DNA of 49,681 nucleotides from Deltaproteobacteria bacterium (GTDB lineage Bacteria > Bdellovibrionota_C > UBA2361 > OMII01): assembly GCA_947467385.1 (NCBI GenBank), contig CANIHJ010000001.1:1-49681 (forward strand). The letters are read 5' to 3'. Positions 23,918 through 31,275 of the stretch are shown here, piece by piece. A program made the position numbers and the translations under genes. Position 1 is the first letter of the stretch. Every line of letters begins with the position of its first letter. The notes beneath the pieces are model-generated. The model saw nothing but the letters and a program-made list of their open reading frames with translations. It had not been told where the DNA came from and ran no database searches.

Positions 23918-26341
23918 ATGTCCGCCAAGAAGTCAACAAAATCCAGATCCCGAAAAGGTCCGAAACCGCGCAAAGGCCGTGCTCCCAAGGGACATGCGAA
24001 GCGGCGCCATCCCGTTCGTCGTCTCATAGTGCTCTCCGGGCTCATTGTGCTACTGGCGGGCGCGGCGCTGTGCTACGGGGTAGACCTGCGAGTTCGGGCC
24101 CGGCTTAGCTCCCTGCACGGCTCAAACCTTCCGGTCGTCTACTCGGCCCCGCTCGATCTCTCGGGGCTCGTGTCGCGCATCGATGATGCCGGACCAGGCG
24201 CTCCGGCTAGGCTGCGCGACCTCCTCCTTGATCGGCGCTACAGCGAGGTCTCGGGAGCTCCCGCTCGGCCGGGCGAGTTCTCTATCTCGGGCGCCGGCCT
24301 AACGATATACACCCGCGCCTACAGGAACCCGGCCGGAGCGCAGGTCAAGTCGCGCAAGCTCACCCTTCCCCTAAACACCCCGAGCAGGGAGCGGGTGCTG
24401 CTTGAGCCGCAGGTCATCTCTTACTTCAACGCTCCCGAGGTCCGGGCAAGCACCTTCACCCCGCTGGCGCAAATCCCGAAGGTGATGCAACAGGCCGTCA
24501 TGGCTATCGAGGATGAGCGCTTCTATACTCACTTCGGCCTCGATCTGATCAGCATCGCACGCGCCTTCTTGACAAACCTCTGGGCCGGCCGGCTCGTGCA
24601 GGGCGGAAGCACGCTTACGCAGCAGCTCGCCAAGAACCTCTTTCTCTCGCCGAAACGAACCCTCTCGCGCAAGTTGATGGAGATCCCAACCGCGCTCAGC
24701 CTGGAGTACCACCTCTCAAAAGACCAGCTTCTTGAGCTCTACCTTAACGAGGTGTACCTGGGCCAGGAAGGTGCCGTCGCGATCCACGGCATGCCTGAGG
24801 CGGCCAACGCCTTCTTCGGCAAAAAGATCTCCGACATCGCGCCGGAGGAAGCAGCCCTGCTGGCCGGCATCATCAAGGCCCCTTCGCGGTTCAATCCGCG
24901 CAAGTATCCAGAGCGCGCGAAGGAGCGCCGCGACGTTGTGCTAAGCAAGATGCACGAGCTCGACGTACTCTCGGACCAGCAGTATGAGCGGGCGCGCATG
25001 CAGCCGCTCCATATCACCGAGCAGCAGGAGCACCGCCGCATCGCGCCGTACTACGCCTCGGCGCTTGAGGCAGACCTTGAGCAGGTGATCGACATCAACA
25101 CCGCTCCTAGCGGGGGGCTCGCAATCTACACGGGGCTTGACCTCGGCATGCAGCGATGCGCCGAGGCTGCCATCGAGCGAGGCAGCAAAAAGATCGCTCA
25201 AGACCCCAAGCTTAAGGGGAAGAGCCAGTCAGTAGAGCTGGCGCTGGTATCCATTGAGCCGTATTCAGGCCTCGTCAAGGCGTGGGTTGGGGGCAAAGAC
25301 TTCGGCGTAAGCCAATTTAACCGGGTCAATCAGGGAATGCGCCAAATAGGGTCAACTATCAAGCCGTTCCTCTACCTCACAGCACTCGATGGGTCGCTCA
25401 ACTCATATAAGGTGGCAACCGCCGTAAGCATCCTTGAAGACCAGCCACGCGAAGTGAAGCTCAAGCACCAGGCAGCCTGGAACCCCGAGAACTATGATCA
25501 CGAATTTCGCGGCGATGTGACGCTCCGCTATGCGCTTGAGAACTCGCTCAACATGCCGGCGCTGTACATCGCGGACCGTGTTGGGCTGTCGGCGCTGCGG
25601 CGCACCCTTACCTCTTTTCGGCTCGCTGAATCAGTCCAACAGGTCCCCTCGCTCGCTCTTGGAGCCCTCGACACGAACCTGCTTCGGCTTACGGCCGCAT
25701 ACGGCGCGCTTGCGAATTCCGGTATCTACATACAGCCCAGGCTGTACGTGTCGGTGCTTGACGATTCAGGCGACAAGCTCGCCACCTCCGAGCTTCTTGA
25801 GGAGCGGGTTGCTGATGACAATGCAACGTATGTGCTTACCAATATCCTCCAAGGCGTGCTCGCCCGCGGCACTGGCAAGGGTGCCCGCTCGGCCGGCTTC
25901 ACGCGCGATGCTGCCGGGAAGACCGGAACTTCGAACGACGCGCGGGACGCCTGGTTTGTCGGGTTTACTCCCAACCTGGTCACCGGCGTGTGGGTGGGAT
26001 TCGACGACAACTCGCCGCTCGGCCTCACAGGCGGGGCGGCTGCCGCGCCGATCTGGGGCGATTTTATGAACTGCAGCTCATCCTACCTGCCGGCAGCCTC
26101 GTTCGTTGCGCCCTCCGGCATCTCCTTCGTGGAGATCGATGCACGTTCCGGGGGCCGTGCCACCGAGGACTGTCCCGAAGAGGCTCGCATAACTGAGGTT
26201 TTTGTCCGTGGTTCCGAGCCTCGGCAGGCCTGCCCTCTTCACCGAGACGAGGGCGACGGAGATTCGTCACTGCCGGCCCGATATAACCCGGGGGGAGGTG
26301 CCTCTGGGCGCAGCCTGTGGCGCTCGCTTTTCGGGAACTGA
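23918..26341 (+). CDS. mrcB: Bifunctional peptidoglycan synthase, PBP1b-like class A
   Basis: An 807-residue inner-membrane enzyme that polymerises glycan strands and cross-links peptides. A very basic cytoplasmic N-terminus (KSTKSRSRKGPKPRKGRAPK) precedes one membrane helix near residues 37-56. Residues ~75-160 look like the UB2H domain found in PBP1b. The GT51 domain has AIEDERFYTHFGLD near 195 and GGSTLTQQLAKNLFLS near 229. The transpeptidase has GSTIKPFLY near 477, ENSLNMP near 543 and KTGTSNDARDAWFVGF near 667, the three active-site motifs. ATG at 23918 begins the basic tail; a possible -10 (TACAAT, 23877-23882) lies upstream. Cysteines near the C-terminus (TEDCPEEA, ACPLH) are unusual. 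Confidence 0.95.
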   Translation: MSAKKSTKSRSRKGPKPRKGRAPKGHAKRRHPVRRLIVLSGLIVLLAGAALCYGVDLRVRARLSSLHGSNLPVVYSAPLDLSGLVSRIDDAGPGAPARLRDLLLDRRYSEVSGAPARPGEFSISGAGLTIYTRAYRNPAGAQVKSRKLTLPLNTPSRERVLLEPQVISYFNAPEVRASTFTPLAQIPKVMQQAVMAIEDERFYTHFGLDLISIARAFLTNLWAGRLVQGGSTLTQQLAKNLFLSPKRTLSRKLMEIPTALSLEYHLSKDQLLELYLNEVYLGQEGAVAIHGMPEAANAFFGKKISDIAPEEAALLAGIIKAPSRFNPRKYPERAKERRDVVLSKMHELDVLSDQQYERARMQPLHITEQQEHRRIAPYYASALEADLEQVIDINTAPSGGLAIYTGLDLGMQRCAEAAIERGSKKIAQDPKLKGKSQSVELALVSIEPYSGLVKAWVGGKDFGVSQFNRVNQGMRQIGSTIKPFLYLTALDGSLNSYKVATAVSILEDQPREVKLKHQAAWNPENYDHEFRGDVTLRYALENSLNMPALYIADRVGLSALRRTLTSFRLAESVQQVPSLALGALDTNLLRLTAAYGALANSGIYIQPRLYVSVLDDSGDKLATSELLEERVADDNATYVLTNILQGVLARGTGKGARSAGFTRDAAGKTGTSNDARDAWFVGFTPNLVTGVWVGFDDNSPLGLTGGAAAAPIWGDFMNCSSSYLPAASFVAPSGISFVEIDARSGGRATEDCPEEARITEVFVRGSEPRQACPLHRDEGDGDSSLPARYNPGGGASGRSLWRSLFGN

Positions 26342-26353
26342 CCCGCTCGAGCA

Positions 26354-26396
26354 CGGTGCGGGCGATCAGCGCACCGAATGGTCGGGTCACGACCCG
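26354..26396 (+). terminator. Tandem hairpins after the PBP gene
   Basis: CGGTGCG pairs with CGCACCG around nine bases (26354-26376), and a second hairpin of CGGGT and ACCCG follows. Neither has a T-run, so they may slow rather than end transcription. The rest of the gap up to gspL holds nothing I can name. Confidence 0.3.
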
Positions 26397-26488
26397 GCAC
26401 GGCTCGCCTTCTTAGAGTCCCGGCGCCGGGCTGGCTTGCCGATGTACCCTTGCCCACCTACCCCCTATCCAGTAATGATCCAAAGGGT

Positions 26489-28099
26489 ATGCAGTGTATC
26501 CTCGGAGTCGATCTCAGCGCCCAGCCGTGCGAAATAACGGTGTCTCGCGTTGACGGCGAGCACGTGGAGGTGTTGGAACGCACAACGGCATCTATTCCGC
26601 TGCTGCAGGATCGGATCCTCTTGAGCCGCGAGGACATTGGCCCCCTCCTTAAGTCGAGAAACGACGACGAGATCCCGCGGGCAGCCGAGCAGGAGGGCGA
26701 AACAGAGCAAACCGAGAACCAGCCTTCACAGACCGCCACGCGAGAGCGGGTTCTTGCGGCGGTTGAGTCCCTGCGTCAGGCGATTGGCTCGCTGCAAACC
26801 GAATGGACTGCCTCGTCCGTAATTATTCCTCCGCACCAGCACGTCGCCCTTAATATTTCACTGCCCTTCGGCGACCAGAAGAGCTTAAGCGCAATCGTCG
26901 ACAACCAGATTCAGGACGTGCTGCCCTTCGAGACAGACGAGTTTCTCATTCAGTACTGCACCGTCGGTCTTCTCGAAGGAGAAAGCAAGATAACGGCGGC
27001 GAATGATGAGGACACAAAAAACCCCTTCGATATTCATGTGGGGGTCATCCCACGCAGCTTCGTGCGCAACCTGCTCGCCATCTGCAAGGCCTCTGGGCTT
27101 GAGCCCAACGTCCTGACTGTTCCCTCAAGCGCCATCGCCGCAGTGTACCACCTCGGCAAGAACTACTTTAAGGCGAACTCGGCCGTCGTGTTTAACCGCG
27201 GAGAGGAGTACTCGATGGCGCTACTCGTGAACGGCGAGGTTCGCGTCGAGCGCGTGCTCCTTGCCTCTAACATCCTTCCGGCGGACGAATCAGACCGCAA
27301 GGAAGAAGGGCTCAAGCATATCTTCACGGCCCTCAAGCTCATGATCGCCTCGACTGAGCGCCGCTACGGCACCCGCATTGAGAACGTGTATCTCCTCGGG
27401 CGCGACGTGAAGGGCTCGAACTTGCAGCAGCTCTTCGGCAGGCCACTTGAAGGGCTTAGGATAGAGGACCTGGTTAAGGGCAACGACCAGCCGATCGGCA
27501 TCGCAGCGCTTAGCTCGGTCTTCGCGAAGGATGAAGACGCGCCGGTTCCGCTTACGAACTATCGCACCGGAGAGTTCTCTTTTACGCCCCGCTTCGGGGA
27601 GTTTATCCGTGCCCTTTCCAGCGCCAAAACGTACATGATAGCCGCCCTGCTCGCCGCAATCGTCGGCGTCGCGGGCATATACGGTATCCGGAAGTTCACT
27701 ATCGCCCGGACAGAGAGCGCCCTCATCGAGCAGATCCAGGCGATCATCCCCCAATTCCAGAATTCTGACGGCGACGTCCGGGCCTCGCTCCTGGGCGCCC
27801 AAAAGAAGCTCTCCGATGAGCTCGGCGTGCTTGGCTCTCCTGCGAAGGTCTCGGTCCTTGACGCCCTTCTCGCCATCCTTGAGCTCGTTCCGGACGATGC
27901 GGGAGTAGTCGTGACGGCAATTAAGGTTAACGGCACCAAAGCGACGATCTCTGGCAACGCGCCGTCGATTAGCGCCTGTGAGGCGGTTGCGAAATCGCTC
28001 AAGTCCGGCAAGGAAACCTTCAGCCGCGTCGACCAGCCCCGCACTACCCCGAGCGGCTCAAAGTTTAACTTTACGATCGAGGCTATCCTGGCCCTATAG
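26489..28099 (+). CDS. gspL: Type II secretion protein GspL-like (actin-fold plus periplasmic domain)
   Basis: A 536-residue inner-membrane protein. The N-terminal ~340 residues have the actin-like fold shared by GspL and PilM (ILGVDLSAQPCEITVSRVDG, SVIIPPHQHVALNISLPFGD, AVVFNRGEEYSMALLVNGEV, VYLLGRDVKGSNL), a membrane helix lies near 383-402 (TYMIAALLAAIVGVAGIYGI), and a periplasmic ferredoxin-like domain follows (LDALLAILELVPDDAGVVVT). In the type II system GspL recruits the GspE ATPase and binds GspM. An acidic Glu/Gln-rich insert lies near residues 60-85. The start ATG follows AAAGGG. gspM starts three bases after the stop. PilM/PilN fusion is the alternative, but gspM and gspN downstream favour GspL. 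Confidence 0.82.
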   Translation: MQCILGVDLSAQPCEITVSRVDGEHVEVLERTTASIPLLQDRILLSREDIGPLLKSRNDDEIPRAAEQEGETEQTENQPSQTATRERVLAAVESLRQAIGSLQTEWTASSVIIPPHQHVALNISLPFGDQKSLSAIVDNQIQDVLPFETDEFLIQYCTVGLLEGESKITAANDEDTKNPFDIHVGVIPRSFVRNLLAICKASGLEPNVLTVPSSAIAAVYHLGKNYFKANSAVVFNRGEEYSMALLVNGEVRVERVLLASNILPADESDRKEEGLKHIFTALKLMIASTERRYGTRIENVYLLGRDVKGSNLQQLFGRPLEGLRIEDLVKGNDQPIGIAALSSVFAKDEDAPVPLTNYRTGEFSFTPRFGEFIRALSSAKTYMIAALLAAIVGVAGIYGIRKFTIARTESALIEQIQAIIPQFQNSDGDVRASLLGAQKKLSDELGVLGSPAKVSVLDALLAILELVPDDAGVVVTAIKVNGTKATISGNAPSISACEAVAKSLKSGKETFSRVDQPRTTPSGSKFNFTIEAILAL

Positions 28100-28102
28100 C
28101 GT

Positions 28103-28666
28103 ATGGAACTGAAGGCAAAGATTTGGCAGGCTATTGAGCAGCGTACTCCTCGGGAGAAGGTGATGATGGCCGGCGCCGCACTCCTGGTCGCGGGCCTGGT
28201 CCTCTATCCCGCATTCGTGGAGCCGATTCAGGCTGCCTTCGCTCGCCAGTCAAGCCAGCTTGAGGCCCTCGACAAAACCTATGAGCTGGTGCCCGCAGTG
28301 CTCGACCGGTACCAGAAGCTTCAGGCGCGCCGCAGCGAGCTTGAGAAGTTCTACAGCCAAATAAACGTGTCAGAAGACCCCCTGGCATACCTTGAGAAGC
28401 TCATCCGGGATGTCGCACAGGCTAAGCCGGGAGAGTACGGGGCGAACCCACGGGAAGGGTCCAGCCGCGGAGAGAAGTACTCGACCAGGAGCTTCAACGC
28501 GCACTTCCAGACTACGAGCATGGAGAACCTCTCAAGCTTCCTCAAGGCCCTCACGACCGGCTCCCAGCCGATGCTACTCTCATCCATTAGCCTAGAGCGC
28601 CGCGGCTCTGGCGAGAGCCTCTACGTGCAGTTTGAGGTGAGCGCTTTCGAGGCCAATTCGAAGTGA
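28103..28666 (+). CDS. gspM: Type II secretion protein GspM-like
   Basis: A 187-residue protein with a short cytoplasmic tail starting MELKAKIWQAIEQRTPREKV, one membrane helix at about 22-41 (MMAGAALLVAGLVLYPAFVE), a coiled-coil stretch (LQARRSELEKFYSQI) and a small periplasmic domain (SFNAHFQTTSMENLSSFLKA, LLSSISLERR). The layout and the TPREKVMMAGA motif before the helix are those of GspM, which binds GspL in the inner-membrane platform. It sits in a tight gspL-gspM-gspN cluster. Confidence 0.82.
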   Translation: MELKAKIWQAIEQRTPREKVMMAGAALLVAGLVLYPAFVEPIQAAFARQSSQLEALDKTYELVPAVLDRYQKLQARRSELEKFYSQINVSEDPLAYLEKLIRDVAQAKPGEYGANPREGSSRGEKYSTRSFNAHFQTTSMENLSSFLKALTTGSQPMLLSSISLERRGSGESLYVQFEVSAFEANSK

Positions 28667-28670
28667 CGCT

Positions 28671-29633
28671 ATGGCTCGCCTTCGCCTCCGCTCAGCGCTC
28701 GCAATCGTTGTCCTAACCCTGCTGGCACTCTTCGTCGCCTTGTGGCCAACCCTGCTTGGCTACGGGGCGCAGTACGCGCTGCGCCAGGCGCAGTCCCCTT
28801 CCCTGCGCCTGGTGTGGAGCGGAGTTCATGGCACGTGGCGCGGCATTCACATCGATTCGCTGGAATCCCTGATCGCCGTGCCGGCCCGGGGAACGGGCCC
28901 CATAAAAGCCGTGCCGGTACGGCTCGAATTGCGCAATGTGTGGATACGGCCGTCGCTTATTTCGGCCCTGGTTAACCAGGAAGCGCTTTCCGTGTCGGGT
29001 GAGATATTCGGAGGCAGCCTCTCTGGATCCGTGTCCTCGCTGTTTTCCGTCCCAACAACGACCCTTGCGATTGCAGGCATCGACCTTGCCGAGCTCGCGC
29101 TCTTCCCTGAGGTGCGGGCGCTCGGCCTGAGGACCGGCTCCGTATCCGGCTCCATCACCATGGCCTCCGCAAAGCCAGGCGAAATCCCGAGTGGAACCTT
29201 CTCGCTAGCGGTCAAAAATTTTTCGGTTCCGAGCAACCAGTATACCTCGCTGCTGAAGCTAGGTCCCCAAGACACCTTAGACCTGGTCCTTGAGGGCTCC
29301 TCAACGGCTGATACCGTCAGCGTTGACTCCCTCACAGTGAATTCTGAGCTTGGGAAACTCTCCGGAAGGGGCAAGGCGGTTTTCAAAGTTCCGCAGTTTC
29401 CGGACAAAGTGGAGTCGACCGCCGCCATCGCCCTCTCGGCGCGCGGCTCGGAGCGCCTCGGAGCCTGGCTGCCGATCATGACCAGTAACGCCATTCAGAG
29501 CGACGCAAAGGCCCTGACCGTCGTTTCCTCCTTGGTCCCCTGCAACGGCTCTTCTGCCGCCTTCAATATGCAGTTTGGAAGCCGCCGCTTGTGCTTTCGA
29601 AACCGGTTTGAGAAGCGGGCGGCTACTTTTTGA
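28671..29633 (+). CDS. gspN: Type II secretion protein GspN-like
   Basis: A 320-residue protein with an N-terminal membrane anchor (residues 8-27) and a beta-rich periplasmic part with AsmA-like repeats (LVWSGVHGTWRGIHIDSLES, VRLELRNVWIRPSLISAL, SGEIFGGSLSGSVSS, DTLDLVLEGSSTADTVSV). The pattern fits the GspN form known from Leptospira and deltaproteobacteria. It follows gspM by four bases. The last ~17 residues (SRRLCFRNRFEKRAATF) are encoded by a terminator hairpin and look unlike the rest, so either the real C-terminus is short or a frameshift moved the stop; I see no direct proof of the latter. No gspC, D, E, F or pseudopilin gene is in the window. Confidence 0.75.
   Translation: MARLRLRSALAIVVLTLLALFVALWPTLLGYGAQYALRQAQSPSLRLVWSGVHGTWRGIHIDSLESLIAVPARGTGPIKAVPVRLELRNVWIRPSLISALVNQEALSVSGEIFGGSLSGSVSSLFSVPTTTLAIAGIDLAELALFPEVRALGLRTGSVSGSITMASAKPGEIPSGTFSLAVKNFSVPSNQYTSLLKLGPQDTLDLVLEGSSTADTVSVDSLTVNSELGKLSGRGKAVFKVPQFPDKVESTAAIALSARGSERLGAWLPIMTSNAIQSDAKALTVVSSLVPCNGSSAAFNMQFGSRRLCFRNRFEKRAATF
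29581..29631 (+). terminator. Intrinsic terminator overlapping the end of gspN
   Basis: GCCGCCGCTT at 29581-29590 pairs with AAGCGGGCGGC at 29613-29623 with one bulged G, then TAC and five T follow. The last T is the first base of the gspN TGA. This separates the gspLMN unit from the coiled-coil gene. Confidence 0.7.
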
Positions 29634-29695
29634 CTCTACAGCCCATCGAGTACCGTGCTACCCTCATAGGGCGGGTTTTAGGCAGTTGGCACGTT

Positions 29696-30355
29696 ATGCA
29701 GACAGCTCTCATCATCTTTTCGGTCATTCTCGCGGTCGCCGCGGCGGCAGGCGCGCTCATGCTCAGCAAGAAGATCTCAAAAGGCGCCTCTGATGAGGCG
29801 ATAGCCGAGCTGCGCTCAGAGGCCGAGGCGCTTGAAGGCCAAATGATTACCCTCTTGAGTGACATTAACCAGCAGGCCTCGAAGGGCCAGATCCAGACCT
29901 TAGTGGTCCAGACAGAGAGGTTCATCTCCGCGCTCAAGGAGCAGCAGCAGAAGCTGCATGACGCCGAGGCGCGGCTTACCAAGGCCCAACAGGACGTCAT
30001 CAGTCGCGAGCTCTCCCAGCAGGAGATCAAGACAGTGCGGCAGGAAGACGAGAGGCAGCTTGTCGAGGTGATGTCCAACTATCAGGACTTCTCGTCGCAG
30101 TCGGTGGCGCTTGAGCACAAGCTCGCCCAAACGCTTCGCTCCCTCGATGCCATGATAGCGGAGAACCCCCTCAATGCGGACCAGCGCGCTCTCTTCCAGG
30201 AGCTCACAAATGCCCTCACGAACGCAAGCGCCCAGCTGCGCGATGTCATCGTTGACTACCAAGCGGTGTACGAGAGGCTTGACGCCTTGAGGACCCAGTA
30301 TGCCGACCTTGAGAAGGAGTACACCAAGCTCGTCGACCTGCAGCTTGGCTCGTAG
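29696..30355 (+). CDS. Membrane-anchored coiled-coil protein, unknown function
   Basis: A 219-residue protein with one N-terminal membrane helix (residues 4-24, LIIFSVILAVAAAAGALMLS) followed by almost continuous coiled coil rich in Gln, Glu, Lys and Leu (LRSEAEALEGQMITLLSDIN, ALKEQQQKLHDAEARLTKAQ, ALRTQYADLEKEYTKLVDLQ). I do not recognise the family. It could span part of the periplasm or lie in the cytoplasm; the anchor is followed by KK, which favours a cytoplasmic body with the N-terminus out. It starts 62 bases after gspN, behind that gene's terminator. No clear ribosome site precedes the ATG. Confidence 0.6.
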   Translation: MQTALIIFSVILAVAAAAGALMLSKKISKGASDEAIAELRSEAEALEGQMITLLSDINQQASKGQIQTLVVQTERFISALKEQQQKLHDAEARLTKAQQDVISRELSQQEIKTVRQEDERQLVEVMSNYQDFSSQSVALEHKLAQTLRSLDAMIAENPLNADQRALFQELTNALTNASAQLRDVIVDYQAVYERLDALRTQYADLEKEYTKLVDLQLGS

Positions 30356-30382
30356 GCAGTCGCAGCGGTCGGACCCGCGATT

Positions 30383-31180
30383 CTAGAGCATATCCTCAAG
30401 CACCTTGCCGAGCTGCTCAAGCGAGGCCTGGCGGACCGACTCATCCACCATAGAAAAGATGTCCTTGCACAGGTTTGAGTCCCGGCAGTCCCAGCGCAGG
30501 CCGTACTTGCTGAAGCTCATGGAGTGCGACGAAGACCGGTCACGAACCGTGCTCCCTACCGTAACCGTCATTCCGTTCACGTCTGCGCGGTATCCGGTGT
30601 ACCCGGCCTCGCCCTCAACAGCCTGCCAGTCTTCAGCCGCCGTGGTCTGCACCTGCTCGCGGATATTTGCGTTGAGCCGCTCAACAGAATCGTTGAAGTC
30701 CCTGCGCAGGGACTCCTGGTGCTGGCGAACCGCCACCTGAACCTCGTGGTAGAGCTGCCGCGCGATATCACCCTCAGCGAGCACCTGGACGCTGCGGGCG
30801 GTTGCCTGTGCGCCACGATAGCTTGGGTCGAGGATCATCTTCGGCGTCCATCCACGTGGTCGGAGCTCTACCGAATAGCGCGGGATACCCGATTCCGTGA
30901 AGCTAAATCCGCCGGCGAAGAAGTTGCTTACCACCGCCGTTGAGCATCTCAGAACCAGAACGCCCGTTTTTGTGTCCGTGCAGAAGAGCTGTTCCCACGT
31001 TTCGCGCGAGCGCTGGTACCTCTTAGAGGTGTCGAGCTCTTCGCCTCCCTGCTCCCAACGGTCGGCAGGGGTGTTGGCAAGAGTCGACTTAATCTTTTCG
31101 AGAAGCCCAGGACCGCTCTTGCTGCCCTCGGAGGGGGGACCCGACTCTGGGCTGTTCTTGTCTCTTTCGTCGTTGCTCAT
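30383..31180 (-). CDS. Protein of unknown function
   Basis: A 265-residue soluble protein that I do not recognise. The first ~25 residues are Ser/Pro/Asp rich. The middle has a strand-rich part (SRETWEQLFCTDTKTGVLVL, FFAGGFSFTESGIPRYSVEL), then a long charged helix (EVQVAVRQHQESLRRDFNDS). The end has AGYTGYRADVNGMTVTVGST and a region with WDCRDSNLCKD. There are four cysteines but no clear CxxC pair. It has no signal peptide or membrane helix. The ATG at 31180 has GGAG eleven bases upstream, and a good promoter lies at 31201-31229. It is encoded tail to tail with the coiled-coil gene (27 bases between the stops) and downstream of ftsK on the same strand. Confidence 0.65.
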   Translation of the reverse strand: MSNDERDKNSPESGPPSEGSKSGPGLLEKIKSTLANTPADRWEQGGEELDTSKRYQRSRETWEQLFCTDTKTGVLVLRCSTAVVSNFFAGGFSFTESGIPRYSVELRPRGWTPKMILDPSYRGAQATARSVQVLAEGDIARQLYHEVQVAVRQHQESLRRDFNDSVERLNANIREQVQTTAAEDWQAVEGEAGYTGYRADVNGMTVTVGSTVRDRSSSHSMSFSKYGLRWDCRDSNLCKDIFSMVDESVRQASLEQLGKVLEDML

Positions 31181-31200
31181 CACCTAACTCCGATACTTAT

Positions 31201-31229
31201 ATTGTAGAGGCGCCGCGACGGGTATTCAA
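31201..31229 (-). promoter_or_regulatory. Sigma70-like promoter for the 265-residue unknown protein
   Basis: On the minus strand TTGAAT and TACAAT are separated by 17 bases, the -10 matching 5 of 6. Transcription would begin near 31195, about 15 bases before the start codon, so the leader is very short. It gives this gene its own start apart from ftsK. Confidence 0.6.
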
Positions 31230-31275
31230 CCTATGGGCAAAAATAACGTTCCATGGCTGGGTGTTAGGGTTCTGG

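Noticed and set aside
26489-28099. PilM of a type IV pilus
   Set aside because: The actin-like fold is shared, but the periplasmic domain is fused on and gspM and gspN follow, so GspL fits better.
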